From Streptomyces endocoffeicus (GTDB taxonomy: Bacteria > Actinomycetota > Actinomycetes > Streptomycetales > Streptomycetaceae), in assembly GCF_016741935.1 (NCBI RefSeq), contig NZ_JAERRG010000025.1:95971-159970 (forward strand): DNA of 64,000 nt, read 5' to 3'. Shown here piece by piece: positions 17,231 to 24,508 of the stretch (its first letter is position 1; each line of letters begins with the position of its first letter). The notes under the pieces were generated by a model. That model searched no databases. It was not told the origin of the DNA and saw nothing but the letters and a program-made list of their open reading frames with translations. Position numbers and translations under genes: made by a program.

Positions 17231-18207
17231 CATCCTCGACGGACACGGAAGAGCACCCTGAAGTCGCGGAGATCTCCGCACTCACCGAGGGTCTGCTCTC
17301 TCCGTCCCGCGCCGTCGATGTGCGCACTCACCTCTCGAGCTGCGTGCTGTGTGCGGACGTATGGGAATCCCTGGACGAGATCCGCTCCCTGCTCGGAACC
17401 CTCCCGGGGCCGGTACGGATGCCCGCCGATGTGGCGGGCCGCATCGACGCGGCACTGGCCGCCGAAGCGCTTCTCGACGCGACCGCCCCCGAGCGCGTGG
17501 CCGATGTTTCACGTGAAACCCCGGATCCGGACGCCGCGCCCACGCCTGTTTCACGTGAAACGGCCGATGACGCCTCCGGCGACCCCGACTCCGACACCGT
17601 GGAGCCCACGGCCAAGCCGTCCATCACGGCGGACCGGCCCGCCGGGCGCCCGCGTGGGGCCACCGGGCCTGGACGGGGAACCACCGGACCCGGCACCCGC
17701 CCCGGTCGCTCCCGTCACTGGCGCAAGGCCGTCCTCGGCGGCGCATGCGCCGCCGCGGTGATCGGCATCGGATCCTTCTTCCTCCAGAGCGGCTCCTCCG
17801 GCGATCACGGCGACAGCGACCCCCAGGCGCACGCCAGCCAGAGCTCCACCGGGAACTCCACCCTCTCCTCGGGCACGCTCAAGGACCGCGTGCACGAACT
17901 GCTCGCCGACCGGAAGTCCACCGCGTCGGACGGCGTCACCGGCCAGGGCAACTCACCCGATGTGCCGCTGCGCGCCGACGACGACCCTGAGGTGCCCTCC
18001 TGCGTACAGAGCGGCACCGGCCGCAAGGAACCGGCTCTCGCGGCGCAGCAGGACACCTACGACGGCCAGAGCGCCTATATCGTCGTCCTCCCGCACCCCT
18101 CCGACAGCTCACGCGTCGATGCCTTCGTGATCGACGCGTCCTGCGTCTCCGCCTCCCCGACGACTCCCGGGGAGCTCCTGGTGACCCGGACCTACCCGCG
18201 GCGCTGA
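17227..18207 (+). CDS. membrane anti-sigma factor (zinc-type) for SigM
   Basis: 326 residues. The N-terminal zinc anti-sigma motif is visible as H-x3-C-x2-C (THLSSCVLCADV, residues ~36-44). A disordered cytoplasmic linker contains two copies of VSRET encoded by parS sites. One membrane helix follows at about 165-182 (AVLGGACAAAVIGIGSFF), then a ~140-residue extracytoplasmic domain with two Cys. Family knowledge: such proteins hold the ECF sigma factor at the membrane until stress. The start codon overlaps the stop of sigM. Confidence 0.88.
   Translation: MTSSTDTEEHPEVAEISALTEGLLSPSRAVDVRTHLSSCVLCADVWESLDEIRSLLGTLPGPVRMPADVAGRIDAALAAEALLDATAPERVADVSRETPDPDAAPTPVSRETADDASGDPDSDTVEPTAKPSITADRPAGRPRGATGPGRGTTGPGTRPGRSRHWRKAVLGGACAAAVIGIGSFFLQSGSSGDHGDSDPQAHASQSSTGNSTLSSGTLKDRVHELLADRKSTASDGVTGQGNSPDVPLRADDDPEVPSCVQSGTGRKEPALAAQQDTYDGQSAYIVVLPHPSDSSRVDAFVIDASCVSASPTTPGELLVTRTYPRR
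17506..17519. other. parS: parS site 3 (perfect)
   Basis: GTTTCACGTGAAAC inside the anti-sigma gene, read as VSRET in the disordered linker; 42 bp from the next site. Confidence 0.95.
17548..17561. other. parS: parS site 4 (perfect)
   Basis: GTTTCACGTGAAAC inside the anti-sigma gene, in the same reading phase as site 3 and again read as VSRET. Confidence 0.95.
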
Positions 18208-18244
18208 GGCACACCGCACACCGGGGCCCCGCCTGACAGCGCTC

Positions 18245-18271
18245 GGGAATGCCTGACCCGTAGGATCCGTT
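18245..18271 (+). promoter_or_regulatory. SigR-type promoter of trxBA
   Basis: GGGAAT at 18245-18250 and GTT at 18269-18271 are separated by 18 bases, matching the established SigR (disulphide-stress) consensus GGGAAT-N18-GTT. It lies about 90 bases upstream of the trxB start. The trxBA operon of Streptomyces coelicolor is a known SigR target. Confidence 0.8.
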
Positions 18272-18359
18272 GGGTGGGGTGGCAGCGGAATTCCGGGGGG
18301 ACCCGGAGCCGCCCGCCCAGTCAGCAGTCCGGCAGTCGGCAGAGACAAGGAAGACATCC

Positions 18360-19310
18360 GTGAGCGACGTCCGCAACGTGATCATCATCGGTTCCGGGCC
18401 CGCGGGCTATACGGCCGCGCTCTACACCGCCCGTGCTTCCCTGAAGCCGCTGGTCTTCGAAGGCTCCGTGACCGCGGGTGGCGCCCTGATGAACACCACC
18501 GATGTGGAGAACTTCCCGGGCTTCCGGGACGGGATCATGGGCCCCGACCTGATGGACAACATGCGGGCCCAGGCCGAGCGCTTCGGTGCCGAGCTCGTTC
18601 CGGACGACGTGACCGCGGTCGACCTCAGTGAGCAGATCAAGACCGTCACCGACTCCGCCGGTACGGTCCACCGGGCCAAGACCGTCATCGTGACCACCGG
18701 CTCTCAGCACCGCAAGCTGGGGCTGCCGCGCGAGGACGAGCTCTCCGGCCGCGGTGTCTCCTGGTGTGCCACCTGTGACGGGTTCTTCTTCAAGGACCAG
18801 GACATCGCCGTCATCGGCGGCGGCGACACGGCCCTGGAGGAGGCGACCTTCCTGTCGCGGTTCGCCAAGTCGGTCACGGTGGTCCACCGCCGGGACAGCC
18901 TGCGCGCCAGCAAGGCGATGCAGGACCGGGCCTTCGCCGACCCGAAGATCTCGTTCATCTGGGACAGCGTGGTCGAGGAGATCCACGGCGAGGGCAAGCT
19001 CTCCGGTCTCACGATCCGCGACGTCAAGAAGGACGAGACCTCCGAGCTGCAGGTCACCGGACTGTTCATCGCGATCGGTCACGACCCGCGCACCGAGCTG
19101 TTCAAGGGCCAGCTGGGCCTGGACGACGACGGGTACCTGAAGGTGGAGGCGCCCACCACCCGGACCAACCTGTCCGGTGTCTTCGCCGCCGGCGATGTCG
19201 TGGACCACACCTACCGTCAGGCGATCACCGCGGCCGGCACCGGTTGCTCGGCGGCACTGGACGCCGAGCGGTACCTCGCCTCGCTGGGCCAGGGCGACGC
19301 CACCGTCTGA
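18360..19310 (+). CDS. trxB: thioredoxin-disulfide reductase
   Basis: 316-residue low-molecular-weight FAD enzyme that uses NADPH to reduce thioredoxin. The FAD loop is IIGSGPAGYTAALYTA near residue 10, the redox pair CATC is near 136, and the NADPH loop is VIGGGDTALEEA near 153. GTG start at 18360 with AAGGAAG upstream; a longer frame exists but would begin inside the promoter. trxA follows after 42 bases, and both probably answer to the SigR-type promoter. Confidence 0.96.
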   Translation: MSDVRNVIIIGSGPAGYTAALYTARASLKPLVFEGSVTAGGALMNTTDVENFPGFRDGIMGPDLMDNMRAQAERFGAELVPDDVTAVDLSEQIKTVTDSAGTVHRAKTVIVTTGSQHRKLGLPREDELSGRGVSWCATCDGFFFKDQDIAVIGGGDTALEEATFLSRFAKSVTVVHRRDSLRASKAMQDRAFADPKISFIWDSVVEEIHGEGKLSGLTIRDVKKDETSELQVTGLFIAIGHDPRTELFKGQLGLDDDGYLKVEAPTTRTNLSGVFAAGDVVDHTYRQAITAAGTGCSAALDAERYLASLGQGDATV

Positions 19311-19352
19311 CTCCGATTCCCACCTCTGCACCAACTCACTAAGGAGATTGCC

Positions 19353-19682
19353 ATGGCCGGTGCCACGGTCACCGTGACGGACGCCGACTTCGAGGAGAAG
19401 GTCCTCAAGAGCGACAAGCCGGTACTCGTCGACTTCTGGGCCGCCTGGTGCGGTCCGTGCCGCCAGATCGCCCCCTCCCTGGAGGCCATCGCGGCCGAGC
19501 ACCCCGACAAGATCGTCATCGCCAAGCTCAACATCGACGAGAACCCGGCGACGGCCGCCAAGTACGGCGTGATGTCCATCCCGACGCTCAATGTCTACCA
19601 GGGCGGCGAGGTCGCCAAGACCATCGTCGGCGCCAAGCCCAAGGCCGCCATCGAGCGCGACCTGGCCGACTTCATCGGCTGA
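19353..19682 (+). CDS. trxA: thioredoxin
   Basis: 109-residue cytosolic thioredoxin with the active site WCGPC at residues 31-35 and the conserved cis-proline in SIPTLNVYQGG. A strong AAGGAG lies at the right distance from the ATG. It is the second gene of the trxBA unit and ends at a bidirectional hairpin shared with the convergent acetyltransferase gene. Confidence 0.97.
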   Translation: MAGATVTVTDADFEEKVLKSDKPVLVDFWAAWCGPCRQIAPSLEAIAAEHPDKIVIAKLNIDENPATAAKYGVMSIPTLNVYQGGEVAKTIVGAKPKAAIERDLADFIG

Positions 19683-19705
19683 GCACACCACGCGTCGCCC
19701 TCATA

Positions 19706-19741
19706 CACGAAGGGGCTGCCCATCCGGGCAGCCCCTTCGTG
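19706..19741. terminator. bidirectional terminator between trxA and the GNAT gene
   Basis: Perfect 16-bp stem (19706-19721 with 19726-19741) and four-base loop ATCC. It separates converging genes and touches the degenerate parS site by one base. Confidence 0.85.
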
Positions 19742-19754
19742 TTTCACGTGGAAC
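19741..19754. other. parS: degenerate parS site
   Basis: GTTTCACGTGGAAC differs from the consensus at one position (A to G in the right arm). It lies in the convergent trxA/GNAT intergenic space. Confidence 0.6.
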
Positions 19755-19757
19755 CCG

Positions 19758-20375
19758 CTACAGCGGCCGAAGCGCCGGCTCCTTCTGGACGGCGCCGAGC
19801 AGCCGGTCCAGCGCCAGCTCGACATCCTCCTTCCAGGAGATCGTCGTCCTCAGCTCCAGCCTCAGCCGGGGGTAGCGCGGATGCGGCCGTACGGTCTTGA
19901 AGCCCACGGCCAGCAGATGATCGGCGGGCAGCACACACGCCGGTTCCTTCCAGGTGGCGTCCCCGAACGCCTCCACCGCCTTGAAGCCCCGGCGGATCAG
20001 ATCCTTGGCGACGGTCTGCACCATCACCCGGCCCAGCCCCTGTCCCTGGTATCCGGGCATCAGCCATGCCGTCATCAGCTGGACGGCATCCGCCGCGACC
20101 GGACTGGTCGGGAAGGCCGTGGAGCGCGGCACATACGCCGGAGGCGCGTACAGCACAAAGCCCACCGGGACCTCATCGACATAGACCACCCGGCCGCAGG
20201 ATCCCCACTCCAGCAGAACGGCGGAGATCCATGCCTCTTTCTCCAGCTCCGGCCGGCCGGCCCTTACGGCTGCTTCGCCGCTGACCGGATCGAGCTCCCA
20301 GAAGACACAGGCGCGGCAGCGCTTGGGGATGTCCGGGAGGTTGTCCAGCGTGAGCGGTACGAGCCGACGCCCCAT
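19758..20375 (-). CDS. GNAT-family N-acetyltransferase
   Basis: 205 residues with one acetyl-CoA-binding core. The pyrophosphate loop is seen as MPGYQGQGLGRVMVQ (Q-x-x-G-x-G type) near residue 117. Beta strands VYVDEVPVGFVLY and LMTAWLMP precede it. The acceptor is unknown. Genes of this type sit next to parB in many Streptomyces, but a link to segregation is not established. ATG at 20375 with AAGGA upstream. Confidence 0.88.
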   Translation of the reverse strand: MGRRLVPLTLDNLPDIPKRCRACVFWELDPVSGEAAVRAGRPELEKEAWISAVLLEWGSCGRVVYVDEVPVGFVLYAPPAYVPRSTAFPTSPVAADAVQLMTAWLMPGYQGQGLGRVMVQTVAKDLIRRGFKAVEAFGDATWKEPACVLPADHLLAVGFKTVRPHPRYPRLRLELRTTISWKEDVELALDRLLGAVQKEPALRPL

Positions 20376-20620
20376 GAAGCCAGTCCTTCACTTCCGTGGC
20401 CAGCCGCGCCACGGGCGGCTGACAGCGCACTACGCTCCCTGAGCAGACTGCCGACGAAACCGCCGACAGCTCCCAGGCCCAATCCTGTGGCCAACAGTCC
20501 GGTGCGGCTCACCGATCGCATGGCCCTGCCCTCCACATGCGGCGCCTCCACATGGATCCGCCCTACCTGACCGCATCGTATCCGTGCCGAGATTGCACCG
20601 ATACCGCCCTTGGGCAAACA

Positions 20621-20657
20621 GCGGGTCGCGTTCCGACCATGCCGGAACGCGACCCGC
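20621..20657 (-). terminator. terminator of the parAB operon
   Basis: Perfect 14-bp stem (20621-20634 with 20644-20657), nine-base loop, 45 bases beyond the parB stop on the minus strand. Apart from this hairpin and a possible small frame upstream of the GNAT gene, the 20376-20701 stretch shows nothing clear. Confidence 0.8.
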
Positions 20658-20701
20658 CCCGCGCTGCCCTTCCGTACGGCATGAACCGCACGGGCAGCGC
20701 C

Positions 20702-21847
20702 TCACTCGTCCTCGTCCGCCGCTCCGCCCTCGGAGGAGAGCGGCTGCTCCAGCACCGGCCCCTCACCGGGGGCCAGCGAGCCGAGGATCCGCTCGAGATC
20801 CTCTATCGAGGCGAACTCGACGACGATCTTTCCCTTCTTCTGACCGAGGTCGACCTTCACCCGCGTCTCGAACCGATCGGAGAGACGTGAGGCCAGATCC
20901 GTGAGCGCGGGGGACACCCTCGCACCCGCCCTCGGACTCTTGGGCTTGGTCGTACCGCCCGATCGCGACCCCATCAGGGTGACGATCTCCTCGACCGCAC
21001 GCACCGAGAGCCCCTCGGCGACGATGCGATGGGCCAGCCGGTCCTGCTCCTCCGGGTCGTCCACGGAGAGCAGCGCCCGGGCATGGCCCGCGGAGAGAAC
21101 CCCGGCGGCCACCCTGCGCTGGACGGACGGGGAGAGCTTCAGCAGCCGCAGCGTATTGGAGACCTGCGGGCGCGAGCGCCCGATGCGGTCGGCCAGTTCG
21201 TCATGCGTGCAGTTGAAGTCCTTCAGCAGCTGGTCGTACGCCGCCGCCTCTTCCAGCGGATTCAGCTGGGCCCGGTGGAGGTTCTCCAGCAACGCGTCGA
21301 GAAGGAGCTTCTCGTCATCGGTGGCCCGGACGATCGCGGGGATCTTCTCCAGCCCGGCCTCACGACAGGCCCGCCAGCGGCGCTCGCCCATGATGAGCTC
21401 ATAGCGCTCCGGCGCCAACTGCCGCACGACGACGGGCTGGAGGAGACCGACCTCCTGGATCGAGGTGACCAGTTCGGCCAGCGCGTCCTCGTCGAAGACC
21501 TCACGGGGCTGCCGCGGGTTGGGGGTGATGAAGTCCAGCGGCAGCTCCGCGAAGTGAGCCCCGGCCACCTCCTCCGGCATCGACTCCGGGGCGGCGGCCT
21601 CGGGCTCCTGCTCCCGCGGCGCGGGCTCGGTTTCCTGTGGAACGGTGTGCGTGGCCAGTCCGGCCACCTTGGCCGCCGCCACTCCGCGCTCCTGGGTGAG
21701 CACCGGGACCGCGGTCGGTGAGGTGGTGGCCCCGGTCGTCGTGACCGTTCCCGCCCCCGCCGAGGACGCGGCGTTGTCCGCCCCCTTCGGCGCGGGAGGG
21801 ATCAGGGCACCGAGCCCACGGCCCAGTCCTCTGCGTCGCTCACTCAC
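20702..21847 (-). CDS. parB: chromosome-partitioning protein ParB
   Basis: 381 residues. The N terminus RRRGLGRGLGALIP interacts with ParA in the family. After a ~100-residue linker, the ParB/Srx domain carries the CTP-binding GERRWRACREAG, followed by a helix-turn-helix (LADRIGRSRPQVSNTLRLLK) that reads parS. The C-terminal dimerisation domain ends in acidic residues. GTG start at 21847 overlaps the parA stop by four bases (GTGA). Six perfect target sites are in this window. Role: compacts the origin region and aids segregation into spores. Confidence 0.97.
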   Translation of the reverse strand: MSERRRGLGRGLGALIPPAPKGADNAASSAGAGTVTTTGATTSPTAVPVLTQERGVAAAKVAGLATHTVPQETEPAPREQEPEAAAPESMPEEVAGAHFAELPLDFITPNPRQPREVFDEDALAELVTSIQEVGLLQPVVVRQLAPERYELIMGERRWRACREAGLEKIPAIVRATDDEKLLLDALLENLHRAQLNPLEEAAAYDQLLKDFNCTHDELADRIGRSRPQVSNTLRLLKLSPSVQRRVAAGVLSAGHARALLSVDDPEEQDRLAHRIVAEGLSVRAVEEIVTLMGSRSGGTTKPKSPRAGARVSPALTDLASRLSDRFETRVKVDLGQKKGKIVVEFASIEDLERILGSLAPGEGPVLEQPLSSEGGAADEDE

Positions 21848-22932
21848 TGAATCCCCTCCTGCATGCTGCTGTGCTGGTCGTGCTGGCTGAGCTCGGGCAA
21901 GGCATGGGCGTGCTGGGCTTCGTAGTGCACGCCGACACCTCTGAGGGCGATCTCGCGGGCCGCCTCCAGATAGGAGAGCGCCCCACTCGACCCCGGGTCA
22001 TAGGTGAGGACGGTCTGCCCATAACTGGGGGCCTCGGAGATGCGCACCGATCGGGGAATGCTCGTCCGGAGCACCTCACCGCCGAAGTGGCTCCGCACCT
22101 CGTCGGCGACCTGGGAGGCCAGCCGGGTACGACCGTCGTACATGGTGAGAAGGATCGTCGAGACATGGAGCTTGGGGTTGAGATGGCCCCGCACCAGATC
22201 CACATTCCGCAGCAGCTGCCCCAGCCCCTCCAGCGCGTAGTACTCGCACTGGATCGGGATCAGCACTTCCGCGCCGGCCACCAGCGCATTGACCGTCAGC
22301 AGGCCCAGCGAGGGCGGGCAGTCGATCAGGATGTAGTCCAGCGGCTGCTCATACGCCTCGATGGCCCGCTCAAGCCGGCTCTCCCTGGCTACCAGGGAGA
22401 CCAGCTCGATCTCGGCACCGGCGAGATCGATCGTGGCCGGAGCGCAGAAGAGGCCCTCCACATCCGGGACCGGCTGCACCACATCGGACAACGGCTTGCT
22501 GTCGACCAGCACGTCATAGATCGATGGAACCTCGGCATGGTGGTCGATCCCCAGCGCCGTCGAGGCATTGCCCTGTGGGTCGAGATCGATGACCAGCACG
22601 CGACCACCGTGCAGGGCGAGCGAGGCAGCCAGATTGACCGTGGTCGTGGTCTTCCCGACCCCGCCCTTCTGGTTGGCGACCACCATCACCCGGGTCTGCT
22701 CCGGCCTGGGCAACCCCTCACCGGCGCGGCCCAGGGCTTCGACCGCCAGCTGAGCGGCACGGCCGATAGGGGTGTCGTCCATCGGAGGCGGCGTTTCACG
22801 TGAAACATCCTCCCCCGGCGATTCAGTACGGGGGCCGGGGACCGGATCGGTCATCGGCCCCGCGATGTTGGCGTCGGACCGCAAGGATTCACTCTCCTCG
22901 ACATCAGGCTCGCAATAAGCAGAGCCTGCCAT
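21844..22932 (-). CDS. parA: chromosome-partitioning ATPase ParA
   Basis: 362 residues. The deviant Walker A KGGVGKTTTTVNLA is near residue 88, LDPQGNASTALGI is switch I, and DYILIDCPPSLG is Walker B. ParA assembles on DNA and positions ParB-bound origins. The N-terminal ~75 residues are disordered and include VSRET encoded by a parS site. The ATG at 22932 (MAGSAYCEP) matches the usual Streptomyces start, but its ribosome-binding site is poor. ATG at 22854 (MTDPVPGP) with a GGGG stretch is an alternative. Confidence 0.95.
   Translation of the reverse strand: MAGSAYCEPDVEESESLRSDANIAGPMTDPVPGPRTESPGEDVSRETPPPMDDTPIGRAAQLAVEALGRAGEGLPRPEQTRVMVVANQKGGVGKTTTTVNLAASLALHGGRVLVIDLDPQGNASTALGIDHHAEVPSIYDVLVDSKPLSDVVQPVPDVEGLFCAPATIDLAGAEIELVSLVARESRLERAIEAYEQPLDYILIDCPPSLGLLTVNALVAGAEVLIPIQCEYYALEGLGQLLRNVDLVRGHLNPKLHVSTILLTMYDGRTRLASQVADEVRSHFGGEVLRTSIPRSVRISEAPSYGQTVLTYDPGSSGALSYLEAAREIALRGVGVHYEAQHAHALPELSQHDQHSSMQEGIQ
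22793..22806. other. parS: parS site 5 (perfect)
   Basis: GTTTCACGTGAAAC within the 5' part of parA, read in the minus strand as VSRET. Confidence 0.95.
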
Positions 22933-23060
22933 GCTTTTGGGGTCGTGAACCAGCGAGGCCCGTTCTCCTGTGGATGAATCCACGTTCCTACGGGGTCGGC
23001 GGTCGCGGGGCAAGGCCGCCGCACGACCGCGACTGATGATTCCATGCAGCAGGGAGCGAC

Positions 23061-23074
23061 GTTTCACGTGAAAC
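23061..23074. other. parS: parS site 6 (perfect)
   Basis: GTTTCACGTGAAAC in the parA-rsmG intergenic region, about 130 bases upstream of the parA start. ParB binding here could influence parAB transcription. Confidence 0.95.
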
Positions 23075-23158
23075 ACGATGCACGGGAGGACTCGTCGATG
23101 GGTCGCGACACTCCGGTATGTGTAGTTTTGCCAGCTTGTATGGAGCAATGCCCCTGAT

Positions 23159-23872
23159 TCAGGGCCGACGGCGCGGCGACCGGCGAGCCGCCTTGGCCCG
23201 CTTCGCCGCGAAGCGCACACCCCCGGGGCTCTCCCCGACCTCGACCCGCACCACCGTGGACGGCGGGTCCACCACTCCCTCACCGACATGCAGCACCGAG
23301 GTCCCCACCACGCCCAGCTTGCCCAGCGCGGCCCGGGCCTGCTTCAGCTCCTCCTCGGCGGTGTCGCCCTTCAGCAGCAGCATCTCGCCGTACGGGCGCA
23401 GCAGCGGAACCCCCCAGCCGGCCAACCGGTCCAGCGGGGCCACCGCCCGTGCCGTCACCACATGCATCGGGGTCAGCTTCCCGAGGACCTCCTCGGCGCG
23501 GCCGCGCACCACCGTCACATGTTCCAGCCCCAGCAGCTCCACCACTTCCCGCAGAAAGTTCGTCCGGCGCAGCAGGGGCTCCAGCAGGGTGATCCGGAGG
23601 TCGGGACGGGTCAGGGCGAGCGGAATACCCGGGAGCCCGGCCCCCGAGCCCACATCGCAGACGGTGACCCCCTCGGGCACCACTTCGGAGAGCACGGCGC
23701 AGTTCAGCAGATGCCGCTCCCACAGCCGCGGCACCTCACGCGGGCCGATCAGCCCACGGGTCACTCCCACATCCGCCAGCAGCTCGCCGTAGCGGACGGC
23801 CTCCGGGAAACGGTCACCGAATACGTCCCTTGCCTCGGGGGGCGCCGGGGGGAGCTCCGCTGCTTCCGTCAC
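23159..23872 (-). CDS. rsmG: 16S rRNA (guanine527-N7)-methyltransferase
   Basis: 237-residue class I SAM methyltransferase, formerly GidB. The SAM loop is VCDVGSGAGLPGIPLAL near residue 70, and LLEPLLRRTNFLREV follows. Family role: N7 methylation of G527 in 16S rRNA; loss gives low-level streptomycin resistance. The C-terminal ~30 residues are basic (AAKRAKAARRSP). GTG start at 23872 behind GGAAGGACGG. It lies between the jag terminator and parA. Confidence 0.95.
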   Translation of the reverse strand: MTEAAELPPAPPEARDVFGDRFPEAVRYGELLADVGVTRGLIGPREVPRLWERHLLNCAVLSEVVPEGVTVCDVGSGAGLPGIPLALTRPDLRITLLEPLLRRTNFLREVVELLGLEHVTVVRGRAEEVLGKLTPMHVVTARAVAPLDRLAGWGVPLLRPYGEMLLLKGDTAEEELKQARAALGKLGVVGTSVLHVGEGVVDPPSTVVRVEVGESPGGVRFAAKRAKAARRSPRRRP

Positions 23873-23931
23873 GGGGACCGTCCTTCCGTACCGAACACTC
23901 TGCTGAACGATGATGTAAGGCTGACAAGATT

Positions 23932-23959
23932 CGGCCCCGTCTGCGTGCAGACGGGGCCG
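23932..23959 (-). terminator. terminator after jag
   Basis: 13-bp inverted repeat (23932-23944 with 23947-23959) with a very short loop, between jag and rsmG. It separates the rpmH-to-jag operon from the rsmG-parAB genes. Confidence 0.75.
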
Positions 23960-23983
23960 TGTGGATCACGAGGCGGAACCGCT

Positions 23984-24493
23984 TCAGACCGGAAGCACGA
24001 CCACGCAGCGCTGGGGCTCCTCGCCCTCGGACTCGCTGCGCAGCCCGGCGGCGGCCACGGCGTCGTGCACCACCTTCCGCTCGAAGGGCGTCATCGCCTT
24101 GAGCTTCACCGGCTGACCGGTGCCCTTCGCCTCCTCGGCCGCCTTGGTGCCCAGCTCGGTCAGCTCGGCACGCTTACGGGCCCGGTATCCGGCGATGTCG
24201 AGCATCAGCCGGCTGCGGTCACCGGTCTCCCGGTGCACCGCGAGGCGGGTCAGCTCCTGAAGGGCCTCCAGCACCTCGCCATCGCGGCCGACCAGCTTCT
24301 GCAGATCACGGCTGGTCGAGTCGCTGATGATCGACACCGCTGCGCGATCGGCCTCGACGTCCATGTCGATGTCGCCGTCGAGGTCCGCGATGTCCAGCAG
24401 CCCCTCGAGGTAGTCGGCCGCGATCTCCCCTTCCTGCTCAAGGCGGGTCAGGGTGTCGACACCCTCGGCTGCCGGGGTGGTGCCTTCCGTCAC
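23984..24493 (-). CDS. jag: KH/R3H RNA-binding protein Jag (KhpB)
   Basis: 169 residues. An acidic N terminus leads to a KH domain (about 50-110, SRDLQKLVGRDGEVLEALQE with the GRDG loop), then an R3H domain (AMTPFERKVVHDAVAA) near 135-150. The Jag_N domain of Firmicutes is missing, as usual in actinobacteria. The partner KhpA is not in the window. It is next to yidC (15-base gap) in the rpmH operon, a conserved arrangement. GTG start. Confidence 0.93.
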   Translation of the reverse strand: MTEGTTPAAEGVDTLTRLEQEGEIAADYLEGLLDIADLDGDIDMDVEADRAAVSIISDSTSRDLQKLVGRDGEVLEALQELTRLAVHRETGDRSRLMLDIAGYRARKRAELTELGTKAAEEAKGTGQPVKLKAMTPFERKVVHDAVAAAGLRSESEGEEPQRCVVVLPV

Positions 24494-24508
24494 GGATGGA
24501 CTCCTTCG

